64,000 nt of DNA from Neobacillus vireti (GTDB lineage: Bacteria > Bacillota > Bacilli > Bacillales > Cytobacillaceae): the NCBI RefSeq assembly GCF_001026695.1, contig NZ_LDNB01000005.1, positions 32,810-96,809 of the forward strand. The letters run 5' to 3'. The notes beneath the pieces were generated by a model, which saw only the letters and a program-made list of their open reading frames with translations, was not told where the DNA came from and ran no database searches. The position numbers were made by a program, and so were the translations under genes. Positions 34,099 to 44,513 of the stretch are shown in pieces; position 1 is the first letter of the stretch, and every line of letters starts with the position of its first letter.

Positions 34099-37000
34099 TT
34101 ACAATATTAGCTCCCGATTATCAAATTCCACCCTGCTATCATTAAACTTTAACAACTCCGTTAGATATTCATGAGCAATACCTCTCTGTAATATTTCATG
34201 ATAAAACTGATTCTCAAAGCCTCTCAAGCAGCCATAGCAACTTGTATCTTCGCCGCAGCCACATGATCCGGCGACCTTCATTTTAGCATTTTCCAAGACC
34301 CCTTTAAGATGCTGGGATATTTTCTTGGCATGGCCTGCACCACCTGGTACATCATCGTATAAGATAATGGACGTATTCGTTACATCCACACCATCAGCTC
34401 GGTATAAACAACCGCCGATTTCGCTTCTGGCTATTCCCAATTCAATGCTTGCTCCTTCCATTACTGCATAAAGCAGAGATGGCCAAAAGCTTTTCTGAAT
34501 ATATTTGCTTGAAATTAAGGGCAAGTTGATTTCTACAACATCCGTGATAAAATCATGACCTAAGTGAATATTATGCAAGTAGGTATTGTCGCAATTTTTT
34601 CCAAGTTTAGTTTTGTGCTCTATTTTTTTCTCATCAGACTTTTTAGTCCTCGTCGATTTTGTTTGGGTAATATATCCACAGCGTTTACACAGTGAATATC
34701 CCATCCCTCCACCATTATTAACAATAACCATTTTACCTCTGGAAGAATATTTAACATCGATTTCATGGGTTCCAATCTTCACTACATTCTGCATCGTCTC
34801 AGTCAGTTCTAATTCTTCATCCACATAGGTATCAAACTTTACCCTTGAAGGCAATGGTTTGGCTTTACGTCTTTCCCCCGGATTCCCAGGTAAATCGTCC
34901 GCCTTTGTTGAAAATCCGAAAACTGGCTGGAGATAATAATGATAGTTTAATGGCACATTACAACAATCCATTTCTCGATCGTCATAATGTGTCCCCAAAT
35001 CAACATGATAACCATACAATCTGCCGCAGTTCTTACAAATAGCATACTCTTGAACTGGCCAGCTTTTCATTCTATTCATATTTAATGCATACGGTTTCCA
35101 AACTTTTTTATTCGCCACAATCTCAGAACCTGGAGCAAATTCGGAAATGGCTAGTTTTAAATCTCTTGAAATATTAACTACTTTGGCATTTTCTCCATTA
35201 TGAAGAATATTTAAATTCACTACATCCACAGGAAATCCATATTTCGGCAGAACATTACTTGATGATAAGAAACTTAATACGTCCTTTCTTAAATAGGTAT
35301 TTTGAATTCTTAATATATTGTCACTAGGTTTTCTTTCCAAATCCAGTCTTTTTTTCAATTCCTCAAGTTCATCTATAATCTCTTTTACATTCGACTCGGC
35401 AATAACCAGTGCTCCCTCATCTTCTTTTACGAGATAATCAATCCATTTCCAATTCTCAATATCTACAAATGTTTGTAACGACTTTGAGTTCGGTACAATA
35501 TATTTTAATGAATTCTTAAGATCCTCTGGTTGTTCATTTAACACCTCTTTTAATACTTCAACAGCACTTTCTCCACCCTCGCCAGAAATATTAAGGAAAT
35601 TATCTACCTTACCATAATACGTTTGATACTTTCTAAAAAACCAGGCAAACACGACGGAGAACATGTGCCGCAAAACTATTTTTTCATTGTTCATTTCAAT
35701 ATACGGTGCCTTAATCATACCTCCAATGATATTTTCAGGAAATTGGTAGTATGTTAGGTCATGTGATCTTCGTTTGGCATAAGTTAAAGAAAATGCCGTT
35801 GATTCAGTCCTTCTACCTGCGCGTCCTGCTCTCTGAATATAATTTGCCGTTTCAGGTGGTACATTACGCATAAATACGGCTTCGAGCTGTCCAACATCCA
35901 CACCCATCTCAAAAGTTGTAGAGCAGCTCAATACATTAACCTCCCCGTTTTCGAATCGATTCTGCAATCTAGAGGCATATTCACTTGTTAATTGTGCAGT
36001 ATGTTCATTGGCGATTAAAGGTAATGGTTTCATCTTTGTATACAAATCTTTATAATAGGAGAATCTGCTCATACCATCTTGGTAATCAACCAATTTTCCT
36101 TCACATCTAAAGGTAGGGCAGATTCCTCTTACATTATTCGAAACTATGCTCCCACACTTATCGCAAATATATAAATTCTCCGGTTTCACTACTTGCCATT
36201 TTTTATAGTTCAGTTTTAAAACTGTTCCTTCTCTTGCAAGTGGTGTTTCAGAAATGTATCCATCTCTCACCCAGAATTGTTTATATAACTTACCGGCAAG
36301 CAGTTCTTTTAAAAGACTCCTTGCCTTATTAGAGGCGTCCTCCTTGGAATACCCTTTTGACTTATACATCTTTTGGATATAATCAAGCCTTTTGTTATTC
36401 GATTTTTCCTTTGGTGACCAGCCTAGAATCAAATTACCTCGTGCACTTTCTTCTGCTTCTATCTTAAAATATACTTCCTTATTTCGTGGTGCAAAGGTTT
36501 GATCAGTTATGGAAACTAAATCTGGAAACGTAATCGCATTGGTATCTCTCAAGGAATTAAATAACACTTTATACATTTCCCATAATTCATCATTTGAAAG
36601 ATCTAAATCTGCATTAATCCCAAGTTTGTTCATATTTAATTTCGACCACTTATCCGGTTTTTCCGGGACAAATGTTATGAGTCCCAAACCTTCTAGACCA
36701 ATCTGTCGTTCGGTGTTCATGAATTCTTTTAAAAGTACAGTCTGTATTTGCTTTTGTTTCTCTATATCGTCAAGACCAGTTTCAAAGAGGCCATGTTGTT
36801 TTCCATACTTTACTAAAGCATGGCTCAGACTATCTATGCGAATGTCATCGTATTCTTGGAGATTGCCAAGTTCGTGGATAATCGCATTTCTCCATAGAAT
36901 ATTGCTATACTTCGTCTGTAAAAAGGAAGCAAAAAATGCTGCCTCTTGACGGCTATCTGAGAAAACTAAAAGCTTCCTACCTAGTAAATCTTCGTCAATA

Positions 37001-38901
37001 TCTTCACTTTCTCCAAACAAATCGTCATCATTAACCTTTTGCTTATTTGGTGGAATACATTGATATAAAGATCTAGTCAATACCTCCGTTGCCGGATCAT
37101 CTGCTGTTCTAAATTGTTTGACAATGTTCCTTGAATGATTTCCACACTTCAAGCACGTATTGACTGTGTAGTCTGGCATTTTAATTTTATGAACTTTGAT
37201 AAGCTTTTCACTTGGGAATTCGCAGCAACGTGTCCGCTTCACTTTACCGTCAGGTTCTATATGACCACATGCTGTGCATAAAATATACTCATCGCTCTCT
37301 AATGAAATCCCGCCGCCTTCTACGATGGATTCATCACCATCGATGGACGAGATATCGATCTCCTCTTCTACTCCACTGAGCATATAATATTCTTGTTTTC
37401 TTTTAACCACCCCTTCAATATCCACATCTGCATCAGCATGAATCAATGTTTCATTTTCTGTACGCCCTGTGATATATTCTTGTCCACATCTTTGACAGTT
37501 TGCTAGTTCAAATGTAGCAACAGTATTCCCGTCATTTAAACGATACGTTTTTCTTCTGTCTAAAAATAATCTTCTTTTTTTAAAGAGTGATACATAAGCT
37601 CCTTCCAAGGCTTTAGCAAACACATGATATCTAGCGGGTAATAACGGCATCGAGTCATCATCTTCTTTGGCCATTGAACAAAGATTCACGATTTCTACTA
37701 TAGCCTCCAACTTTTCAGAGTTTGATAGATTTTCGTCTTGGAAAAAGCCCTTGGTTATTTCATTCAGTAACTGTGGCTTCTTTTGAAGACTATCCTGTAA
37801 TTGCATTACATTTAGATCATCTTTAAGCAACTCAAATAACTCAGAGTTCGTCTTGTTTTTTCCTAAGTCAAAGTATTCTTGGCTTCTTCTTTTTAAACCA
37901 TGTATTTTCCGATCTGTTAGATTTACTCGTTTGGATTCAATAATATCTTCTGGATAAAAAGGTTCGTGAAATAAATCAGAGGCAAATTTCGCTACTTCCT
38001 TATAGGCATCTTTTCCACCACCTAAAGTGGCACTGGTAGCAATACATGTTAATTCTTGCTTCTGATTTTTGGATATCCTTTCTTTTAATTTTTGTAAAAG
38101 CATAGATATTTCTGTCCCTTTCGCACCATTGTAGGTATGGGCTTCATCTAATACAATAAACTTCCAGTTTTCTGCATTTCTCTCATCAAAAAACACATTA
38201 TCATTTGGACGTAAAAGTAAGTATTCTAACATGGCATAGTTTGTCAGCAATATATGTGGCGGTGTTTCTCTCATCTTTTCCCTTGAAATCAATTCATTGG
38301 GAATTAGTTCTATATCCGGATTGGTTTTAGCGAATAATTCTTCTGCTTTCTTTTGTGTTTCCTCGGTTTCTCCTGTATATCTCCCAAATGTGATATCCGG
38401 ATAATCTTTTAAAATGCCTCTTAACCTTGCAATCTGATCATTAGCGAGAGCATTCATTGGATAGAGTAATAAAGCTCTTATACCCTTATTTAAAGTTCCT
38501 GCCTCTTTTTCTCGCATTAACTCATTTATAATGGGAAGTAAAAAACACTCAGTTTTCCCACTGCCAGTTCCTGTAGCAACAATTACATTTTTCCCTTTTA
38601 CTACCTTATGGATAGCAGTCTCTTGATGAATATATAATGTTCTATCAAGAGGGAAGTGTGCTTTCAAAGCATTAAACTCATTAGAAACTACTTCTTCATC
38701 CATTAACTCCTTGATACTTTTTCCTGTAATAAACGGTTGGGTTATTTCAATAAAGGGACCTTTGACAAACTTACCTTCCTCACTAAGCTGCTGCCTTGCC
38801 TGATTCATTAAATCTTTGTCTTGAAAGAAAAACATCGAACTTAAGTATTCTACATATTCATTTTTTATTTTCTTAGTTGTGGTAATAGGATTTAAACCCA
38901 T
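34099..38901 (-). CDS. large DEAD/DEAH-DUF1998 helicase, DruE-like
   Basis: A 1600-residue SF2 helicase. VIVATGTGSGKTECFLLP (residues 106-123) is motif I, LDEAHTYNGAKGTE motif II, TCIATSATLGGG motif III and IQRAGRAGRRTE motif VI. The middle carries several zinc-type CxxC pairs (CQRCGQEY, CTACGHIE, CLKCGNHS, CDKCGSI). The C-terminus is DUF1998: ARSEIGGCLYRADG, YDDVPGGAGHAKK and the Cys cluster CGCGEDTSCYGCLRGFENQF. This order matches DruE of Druantia and the MrfA helicases, but it is much longer than MrfA. The ATG overlaps the 1164-aa gene upstream by 10 nt, as expected for a two-gene DruH-DruE unit. Confidence 0.82.
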   Translation of the reverse strand: MGLNPITTTKKIKNEYVEYLSSMFFFQDKDLMNQARQQLSEEGKFVKGPFIEITQPFITGKSIKELMDEEVVSNEFNALKAHFPLDRTLYIHQETAIHKVVKGKNVIVATGTGSGKTECFLLPIINELMREKEAGTLNKGIRALLLYPMNALANDQIARLRGILKDYPDITFGRYTGETEETQKKAEELFAKTNPDIELIPNELISREKMRETPPHILLTNYAMLEYLLLRPNDNVFFDERNAENWKFIVLDEAHTYNGAKGTEISMLLQKLKERISKNQKQELTCIATSATLGGGKDAYKEVAKFASDLFHEPFYPEDIIESKRVNLTDRKIHGLKRRSQEYFDLGKNKTNSELFELLKDDLNVMQLQDSLQKKPQLLNEITKGFFQDENLSNSEKLEAIVEIVNLCSMAKEDDDSMPLLPARYHVFAKALEGAYVSLFKKRRLFLDRRKTYRLNDGNTVATFELANCQRCGQEYITGRTENETLIHADADVDIEGVVKRKQEYYMLSGVEEEIDISSIDGDESIVEGGGISLESDEYILCTACGHIEPDGKVKRTRCCEFPSEKLIKVHKIKMPDYTVNTCLKCGNHSRNIVKQFRTADDPATEVLTRSLYQCIPPNKQKVNDDDLFGESEDIDEDLLGRKLLVFSDSRQEAAFFASFLQTKYSNILWRNAIIHELGNLQEYDDIRIDSLSHALVKYGKQHGLFETGLDDIEKQKQIQTVLLKEFMNTERQIGLEGLGLITFVPEKPDKWSKLNMNKLGINADLDLSNDELWEMYKVLFNSLRDTNAITFPDLVSITDQTFAPRNKEVYFKIEAEESARGNLILGWSPKEKSNNKRLDYIQKMYKSKGYSKEDASNKARSLLKELLAGKLYKQFWVRDGYISETPLAREGTVLKLNYKKWQVVKPENLYICDKCGSIVSNNVRGICPTFRCEGKLVDYQDGMSRFSYYKDLYTKMKPLPLIANEHTAQLTSEYASRLQNRFENGEVNVLSCSTTFEMGVDVGQLEAVFMRNVPPETANYIQRAGRAGRRTESTAFSLTYAKRRSHDLTYYQFPENIIGGMIKAPYIEMNNEKIVLRHMFSVVFAWFFRKYQTYYGKVDNFLNISGEGGESAVEVLKEVLNEQPEDLKNSLKYIVPNSKSLQTFVDIENWKWIDYLVKEDEGALVIAESNVKEIIDELEELKKRLDLERKPSDNILRIQNTYLRKDVLSFLSSSNVLPKYGFPVDVVNLNILHNGENAKVVNISRDLKLAISEFAPGSEIVANKKVWKPYALNMNRMKSWPVQEYAICKNCGRLYGYHVDLGTHYDDREMDCCNVPLNYHYYLQPVFGFSTKADDLPGNPGERRKAKPLPSRVKFDTYVDEELELTETMQNVVKIGTHEIDVKYSSRGKMVIVNNGGGMGYSLCKRCGYITQTKSTRTKKSDEKKIEHKTKLGKNCDNTYLHNIHLGHDFITDVVEINLPLISSKYIQKSFWPSLLYAVMEGASIELGIARSEIGGCLYRADGVDVTNTSIILYDDVPGGAGHAKKISQHLKGVLENAKMKVAGSCGCGEDTSCYGCLRGFENQFYHEILQRGIAHEYLTELLKFNDSRVEFDNRELIL

Positions 38902-41900
38902 GAATATCCCCTTTCTAAATGCATGTATAATTCAATAATAATGGCATCTCTATAATATAATTTCTCACATGATCTAATCGTATAATGCAATAAATGGCTG
39001 AACCCTTTTCTTTCCGTCATCCTGCCGTTTCGAATAAAAGAAGCATATAACGCAATTAATCCAATATAATAACCCAATTCATCATCCGCTCGTCGCTTGG
39101 ATATAGCTTTGAATACATCCTTAAATTGGTCTTTTAGATCTCTATCACAGGGAAAATCTAATACTTGTGCTAGTCTTTCTTGGATTAGTGAAGCTGACTT
39201 ATTATGATTCTTCCATTCCGCAAGTAAGTGAAGCCTTGTTTTTCCAAATATCAACGTCTCCTGAACGGCATGATCTCTTTGAAATTCTCTTAAAAAATCA
39301 GCGGTGTTTTTCGTCATATTTTTAGGACGCAGCAAACTGGTAGAAACATACTGAAAATAGTTTGTAATATACGAACTTTTCCCTAGATTTTCATCGGAAA
39401 GAAACGTAGCATTTGAATCACCTTCTCCAAATATATCTTCTTCCCTCAAGACTTCAATACCTGAAATCCCTGCCCAATTCAGTCCCTTAGCATTATGTTC
39501 AGATTGGATTAAATTGATAAATCCAGCCATATCCTCATCAATTTCCGCAAGCAGGTTATATTGAAATTCATTCATCCTTGTTGGGGAAGTCAAATTATTA
39601 CAGTAAAACTTATGAAGTAATTCTTTCCTATATTTAGTGGAGAAATCGCTTTCTAAAACATATTTCATCGTTTCATTTCCGCAACTTGAAAACAAATCAA
39701 ACAGCATCCCAAATAGTTTCATAACTATGGATGCATCTTCTTTTCCTAAGAAGAATCTATCATGCAGAATATATGCATTTGCCAGTAGGGTAATATCTTC
39801 TGGCACTCTTATACGAATACTACTAATTTCCGATTCAATCTTCGTCAACTTTTTAAGCGCTGACTCCCTTTTCAAATATCTAGTCCTCAAAATCTGATAT
39901 AAAATTCTCTCCATATCTGTGGAATAATGCTGTTTTCCCTTTACTTCAATGATCCCCTTTTGAAAATCTCGTAGGGAACAAATCTCCGACTCGGATTCAT
40001 CAATAAATAAGTCATCTGTTTCTTTTTGTATTAGATATTTATAAACACCTTCTTCAAGCACCTGTGTAGGAATATTTACTTCACTGGTTTTATCCTCGAT
40101 TCTGAAATGATACGGATTTAACCACGGTTTTAGGAAATTGAACAGGACAATTTCTCTTCCGCAGCGTGTCCCCGTTTCTTCCCATCCAAAGAAAATATCA
40201 TTCTCATTTTGTTTAAATGTAGCATTTTTAACCACCACTTCATCCTGAAATCGAGCTACCAAGAAACTTGATACTATATTTTCGTTTGAATCGATTAATG
40301 TTACCCTTAGATGATAATCAATCTCAGTTGTGGTATTTTGAACTTCAAATAAGTAAGAATTCAATGGGATTCTCAACCCATCCTTGTTTTTAATCGAGAT
40401 GTTATTACTTTGGACAATTTTTTTATCCGCGCCAACCAAATCAATTCTTAAATCTTGAATATCATAAGTGGCATCTAAGTTAAACGCAAACAATAGGTAA
40501 GGATTAGTTGCCTGACTAAAATCCTCAATTGTCAAAGTGTATAACTTGTTGGAAAATTCGATGATTTCATTTTCAAGCCCAATCATCCCCCATGAAATCG
40601 GATACATACCTTTTTTAATCGAAGTTGAAAAAACCTTTTCATTGTATGTATATTTATATTCACCGATTAAGAAACGATCCTTTTCATTCACTTTATACCG
40701 GTGAAGAATATAATCATCCTGATGGATTTCCGATACCTTTTCTGCATTATACATCTCTAATTCTACGTTTTTACTGGTCCGTAATAGCTGAATCTGATTT
40801 ACATATCCCTGGTAGCTGCTGGGCCAATAATCATTTCTATCCACTTGAAGTGTCCCAAATGGCACATATTCTATAGCCAGCTTTCCATTCATTCCGGTTC
40901 GATTCCATATTTTAATTTCATACTCTCCATATGTTCCCTTATTTATATAGGAGCTAAGCGGAATGACTTCACGATCTGATGGAACCACCACATTTGATTT
41001 AGTAATCACTTCGCTCCCTGACCGATGCTTAATCTCGATATGCCACTCACCTTCATTTATAACAGGGACTTTTATGTAAGGTAATGTTATGTATGCTCTG
41101 GAGTTTTCCTGATGAAATAAGGTTTCCCCCCCGATAATCAACGGTTTAGTTTCTGCATTTACCCGTATCGTAAATCCAATACATTCAAGCATCTTCAAAT
41201 TCGACAAGTCCACTTTAAAGACATTAAATGCAGTCCACGAAGGTATTGGAGGTAATTCGATAATGGATAATTGCTCTTTTCCTTTAATATCTATGTCTTT
41301 GTTTAATAAAAGAATAACTGAGTTATTAGGTAGACCTTCTGACTTGATGATATTCCCATTTTGGGCAAAGGCAATATAGTTATTTTTTACTCCTTCAAAT
41401 TCCCATTTGGATATTTGATTATCGTCCACTTTCAAAGTAATGGTATAAGAAGATGCAGGTCGTAAGGTAAAGATCTTCTCCTCAGAAACTAAAACACCAC
41501 TTCTTCTAAAAAAGTCAGATTTAACAAGATTGGTTGTTTCATCACTTGTGATTTCCCAGATAAGATAAGAATCATAACAGTCCTTAACGACTATTCTTGG
41601 GAATTCACAATAAATACCCACACCATCTAGGTCAACCTTTATTTTCGGGGCAGTAATTTGAACATTACTTCGTGCCTGCAGAGTTTTCTTGTTTTTGGGC
41701 TTTTCCTTCCACGATGAAATCTGATCAAACATACGAGTATAATTTCCGCTATCTATCTCTACATCACTTTCAACAGAATCGTTTAAAATTAAATTTCTGC
41801 TATTCTGAATAAAACTATATGAATCTCTTTTATTAGATAATTTAATATAGCGTTTAACTGGCATTTCCGTCTTATTCTTCAAATAAATGAGGAAATCATC

Positions 41901-42386
41901 GACGTCAAAATCATCATAAAAATAATCATTAACGGTATTACTAATAGCAGCAAAATAACTATCCAAAGCATTAATGGGAATACCCGCATGACACAATATT
42001 GGCGTAACATAGGTAAACCCGTCTTCACTTTCATTTTCAAATTTATTTAATTGGTATTTATCTACGACCTCGGAGAAAATAGAATACAAATCCATTCTTC
42101 GGTTATACGTTAAATTACCAATATATTTTTCCATTTGTTTCCAGAAAGCTCCATTGTCATATTCATATACAGCACAAAAAACAAGGAAAACTGCCAAACA
42201 TTCTTTATACCTGTAAAGTATCCTTGAGCCTACATCACTTTCATAAACCGCAGTGACGATTGAAGCTAGATGGATAAAGTCTTCCTTTGATAATGGCAAG
42301 TCCCCAATCAAATTGTAACTAGATATCCGGGCAGCTAACACTTCATTCATTGATTTCAGTGAGCTATCTTCAGTAAATAATTTCAT
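38892..42386 (-). CDS. 1164-aa partner protein, DruH-like candidate
   Basis: A very long protein with no P-loop. Residues 1-200 are helical (FIHLASIVTAVYESDVGSRI). The central 600 residues are a series of beta-sandwich-like segments (KIKVDLDGVGIYCEFPRIVV, EWHIEIKHRSGSEVITKSNV, YGEYEIKIWNRTGMNGKLAI), perhaps Ig-like modules. The C-terminal 330 residues are helical. No catalytic motif is recognised. Size, gene order and the overlap with the DUF1998 helicase are those of the DruH-DruE pair of Druantia type III, but I cannot verify homology. GAGGTG lies 7 nt before the ATG. It is the first gene of the operon. Confidence 0.7.
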   Translation of the reverse strand: MKLFTEDSSLKSMNEVLAARISSYNLIGDLPLSKEDFIHLASIVTAVYESDVGSRILYRYKECLAVFLVFCAVYEYDNGAFWKQMEKYIGNLTYNRRMDLYSIFSEVVDKYQLNKFENESEDGFTYVTPILCHAGIPINALDSYFAAISNTVNDYFYDDFDVDDFLIYLKNKTEMPVKRYIKLSNKRDSYSFIQNSRNLILNDSVESDVEIDSGNYTRMFDQISSWKEKPKNKKTLQARSNVQITAPKIKVDLDGVGIYCEFPRIVVKDCYDSYLIWEITSDETTNLVKSDFFRRSGVLVSEEKIFTLRPASSYTITLKVDDNQISKWEFEGVKNNYIAFAQNGNIIKSEGLPNNSVILLLNKDIDIKGKEQLSIIELPPIPSWTAFNVFKVDLSNLKMLECIGFTIRVNAETKPLIIGGETLFHQENSRAYITLPYIKVPVINEGEWHIEIKHRSGSEVITKSNVVVPSDREVIPLSSYINKGTYGEYEIKIWNRTGMNGKLAIEYVPFGTLQVDRNDYWPSSYQGYVNQIQLLRTSKNVELEMYNAEKVSEIHQDDYILHRYKVNEKDRFLIGEYKYTYNEKVFSTSIKKGMYPISWGMIGLENEIIEFSNKLYTLTIEDFSQATNPYLLFAFNLDATYDIQDLRIDLVGADKKIVQSNNISIKNKDGLRIPLNSYLFEVQNTTTEIDYHLRVTLIDSNENIVSSFLVARFQDEVVVKNATFKQNENDIFFGWEETGTRCGREIVLFNFLKPWLNPYHFRIEDKTSEVNIPTQVLEEGVYKYLIQKETDDLFIDESESEICSLRDFQKGIIEVKGKQHYSTDMERILYQILRTRYLKRESALKKLTKIESEISSIRIRVPEDITLLANAYILHDRFFLGKEDASIVMKLFGMLFDLFSSCGNETMKYVLESDFSTKYRKELLHKFYCNNLTSPTRMNEFQYNLLAEIDEDMAGFINLIQSEHNAKGLNWAGISGIEVLREEDIFGEGDSNATFLSDENLGKSSYITNYFQYVSTSLLRPKNMTKNTADFLREFQRDHAVQETLIFGKTRLHLLAEWKNHNKSASLIQERLAQVLDFPCDRDLKDQFKDVFKAISKRRADDELGYYIGLIALYASFIRNGRMTERKGFSHLLHYTIRSCEKLYYRDAIIIELYMHLERGYSWV

Positions 42387-42576
42387 ATATTTTCACCTCG
42401 AATATAAAAAATGTTTATCACTATACTATTGGGACATATTTATTATATTCGATAAATTAGGACAATTATCCTGTTTTTTAAAATAGAAATGGTAAAAACC
42501 CACCTACAAAATTTCCTTAGATGATTGTTAGCAGGACCATGCTGATCATGTTATCATTTAACTTATTTCCTATATT

Positions 42577-42625
42577 AAAAAAGTGTCAGGTGTGTATAGT
42601 AATCCTACACATACCTGACACTTTT
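42577..42625. repeat. AGTGTCAGGT hairpin with A/T flanks
   Basis: AAAAAGTGTCAGGTgTGTA pairs with TACAcATACCTGACACTTTTT; near-perfect and usable as a bidirectional terminator. The core belongs to the GTGTCAGG-type family at 16482 and 19340. Confidence 0.7.
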
Positions 42626-42683
42626 TCATTTTGATTTAGAATTCTATGTCATTACAATTGCATTCAATTGCGCAAATAAGAAC

Positions 42684-43616
42684 TTAAGAGCCTGTTTTTT
42701 GGGTTTCATCAGATTTTATCTTTAATATTTCATTTATTTTTGTCGAACTCTTTCTTTCTCTCCACTCACAGTCGTTTTCATTCTTATGATTGCACTTTTT
42801 GAAAAGCATCGTCTTTGCAATTTTTACATTCTAAAGCGTGGTCAATGTGTTGAATTTTCTCCATTCTTTAAATGGAACAGTATATTGCAGACCGTCCATT
42901 TGAAATACGTTATGGCTTATGATTTTGGCAATTTTTTGTTTGGTTTCCATGTCTGGTTTTTCGCCGAACTTGTCTTCATAGTAATCAATGAAGGTGTAAA
43001 GCAAGTTCTCACGAGCAAGCAATAGCGAGTCTCCTTGGAATTCGTATCCGAAACTTGTTTGAAAGGATTTAGTGGTTAATGCTATCCATTCTTCCTTGTC
43101 ACTTACTTCATGATTTATTCGTTGTAACTTGCGGTCTACAAAGCCCACCCGTTCATTTATAGCTATTTCATCACCTGTCACGGTGTCGTATCGAGTTACC
43201 ATGTATGGTGCTTCACCACAAGTAATTTCCAGCCAAAACTTATTTATATATTCTTCAAGAGCAAGTCCCTCGAAATCTTTTTCGATGATATCGTTTTGTT
43301 TTTTCACAATCAAAGTTGGCGTGAATACTTCCGCTCGTTCTCTCGTTCGTGCCTTTTGCTCATGCTTAGCTTTCTCAACTCGAGGACGAATAATAGTTGA
43401 ATTCTTCCCGGTAATCAATTCAGGTTTAATCGGATCTTCCGCAGAAAATCCTGTCCCCATTCGTTCATAACTATCGGTTGCCCACATAATATTCTTTTTA
43501 GTTGTTCTATCCTTGAGCAAAATATTCAAGAGCTCAGGTGACTCACGAAGAATATTGTTCTCGCTGACATCAATACTTTCGTCAAAATCTGTTTCATCAA
43601 ATAATGAGTCAATCAC
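42684..43616 (-). pseudogene. restriction-modification subunit, frameshifted near its 3' end
   Basis: The main frame (42831-43616, GTG start with AGAGGGG upstream) encodes 261 residues: ENNILRESPELLNILLKDRT, KNIMWATDSYERMG, EVFTPTLIVKKQND, ITCGEAPYMVTRYD and IISHNVFQMDGLQYTVP. This is the family annotated as restriction endonuclease subunit M, with EVFTP and ITCGEAPY as in adenine methyltransferase-linked proteins. Near 42870 the frame shifts: the alternative frame continues KIQHIDHALECKNCKDDAFQ, a stop, then CEWRERKSSTKINEILKI to a TAA at 42684. CKNC and CEW suggest a lost zinc-type tail. No partner endonuclease is present. Confidence 0.6.
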
Positions 43617-43889
43617 GACAATATCCCCTCTTTCTTTTAAATAGTCTAATGCTTAAATTATAACAAATCAGAGGAATATCGAATTAAAAAAAGATGAATA
43701 AGTACATTGATCTAGAAAAATAAAAACTAAGTTTTGTCATGAACAGTTACCTTGAAAGGAAATTTTTCACTCGCACTTTTGAATATTATTTTCATGTTGC
43801 AATTTCTTAATGTACATTTCTTTTTCTCAAGCTCTTATCTAAATTGAACTTATCTTCGCTAAATTTCTGATTTTCAAAATAAATTTATT

Positions 43890-44490
43890 CTACACCTTTT
43901 GTAGTATCATTTCTTCTTCCAAAATCCCCTTAATAATTAGTTCAATCCTCTCAATTTCCACACTTCGATTCTTCCACCAATTACAGCTCAAAATCCTTGT
44001 GTTATTCCAGCTCTTGTTTTCTAAAAATTGTTGACGGTTCAAATCCCTTTCTTTAACCGAAGGCGAACTGTGATACATAGCCCAGTCGCACTCAACTCCA
44101 AAAAAGTAACGATGTGGGTCATTTGGATGAACTACTGCCAAGTCTATTCTATATCCAGACATACCGACTGTTGTATCAACTGAATAATTCAAATTAATCA
44201 GGTGCTGCTAAACCTGTTCTTCAAATGGTGATTCAAAAGTTAACGCTTTATCAGATTGCTTCTTCATATTTAACTCTTCATTAAACTGCACAAGTACAGT
44301 CTCTACTTCTTCTTTGTTTACCATCGAAACAGCTTTTGCATATTCCAAATATCCTTGAGTAATTTTGGACCATCATTTTTGGAATTAGTAACATAAAGTT
44401 CACTAGGCTCAATACTAGACACAACATGAATTTGCTCCTTTGCCCTTGTAATAGCAACATTCGAGCGATTTTCCCCACCTTGTTGCTCCG
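43890..44490 (-). pseudogene. 3' remnant of an SF1 helicase with a C-terminal endonuclease-like domain
   Basis: Three frame pieces join into one protein end. GENRSNVAITRAKEQIHVVS is SF1 motif VI, followed by GPKLLKDIWN, then EEVETVLVQFNEELNMKK, a TAG, and DTTVGMSGYRIDLAVVHPND with FFGVECDWAMYHSSPSVKER. The last part is the restriction-endonuclease-like domain (MTES_1575/DUF559 type; G-Y-R-I-D-L and E-C-D) of very large DUF4011-type helicases. At least one frameshift and one stop are present, and the N-terminal 1000 or more residues are gone. Confidence 0.7.
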
Positions 44491-44513
44491 TATCTTACTG
44501 TTAATTATGAAAT

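Noticed and set aside
34099..42386. Reading the helicase pair as DISARM or Dpd
   Set aside because: No DrmB/DrmC-type separate genes, methyltransferase or tgt-like queuosine genes are nearby; a single helicase-DUF1998 protein with one large partner fits Druantia type III better.
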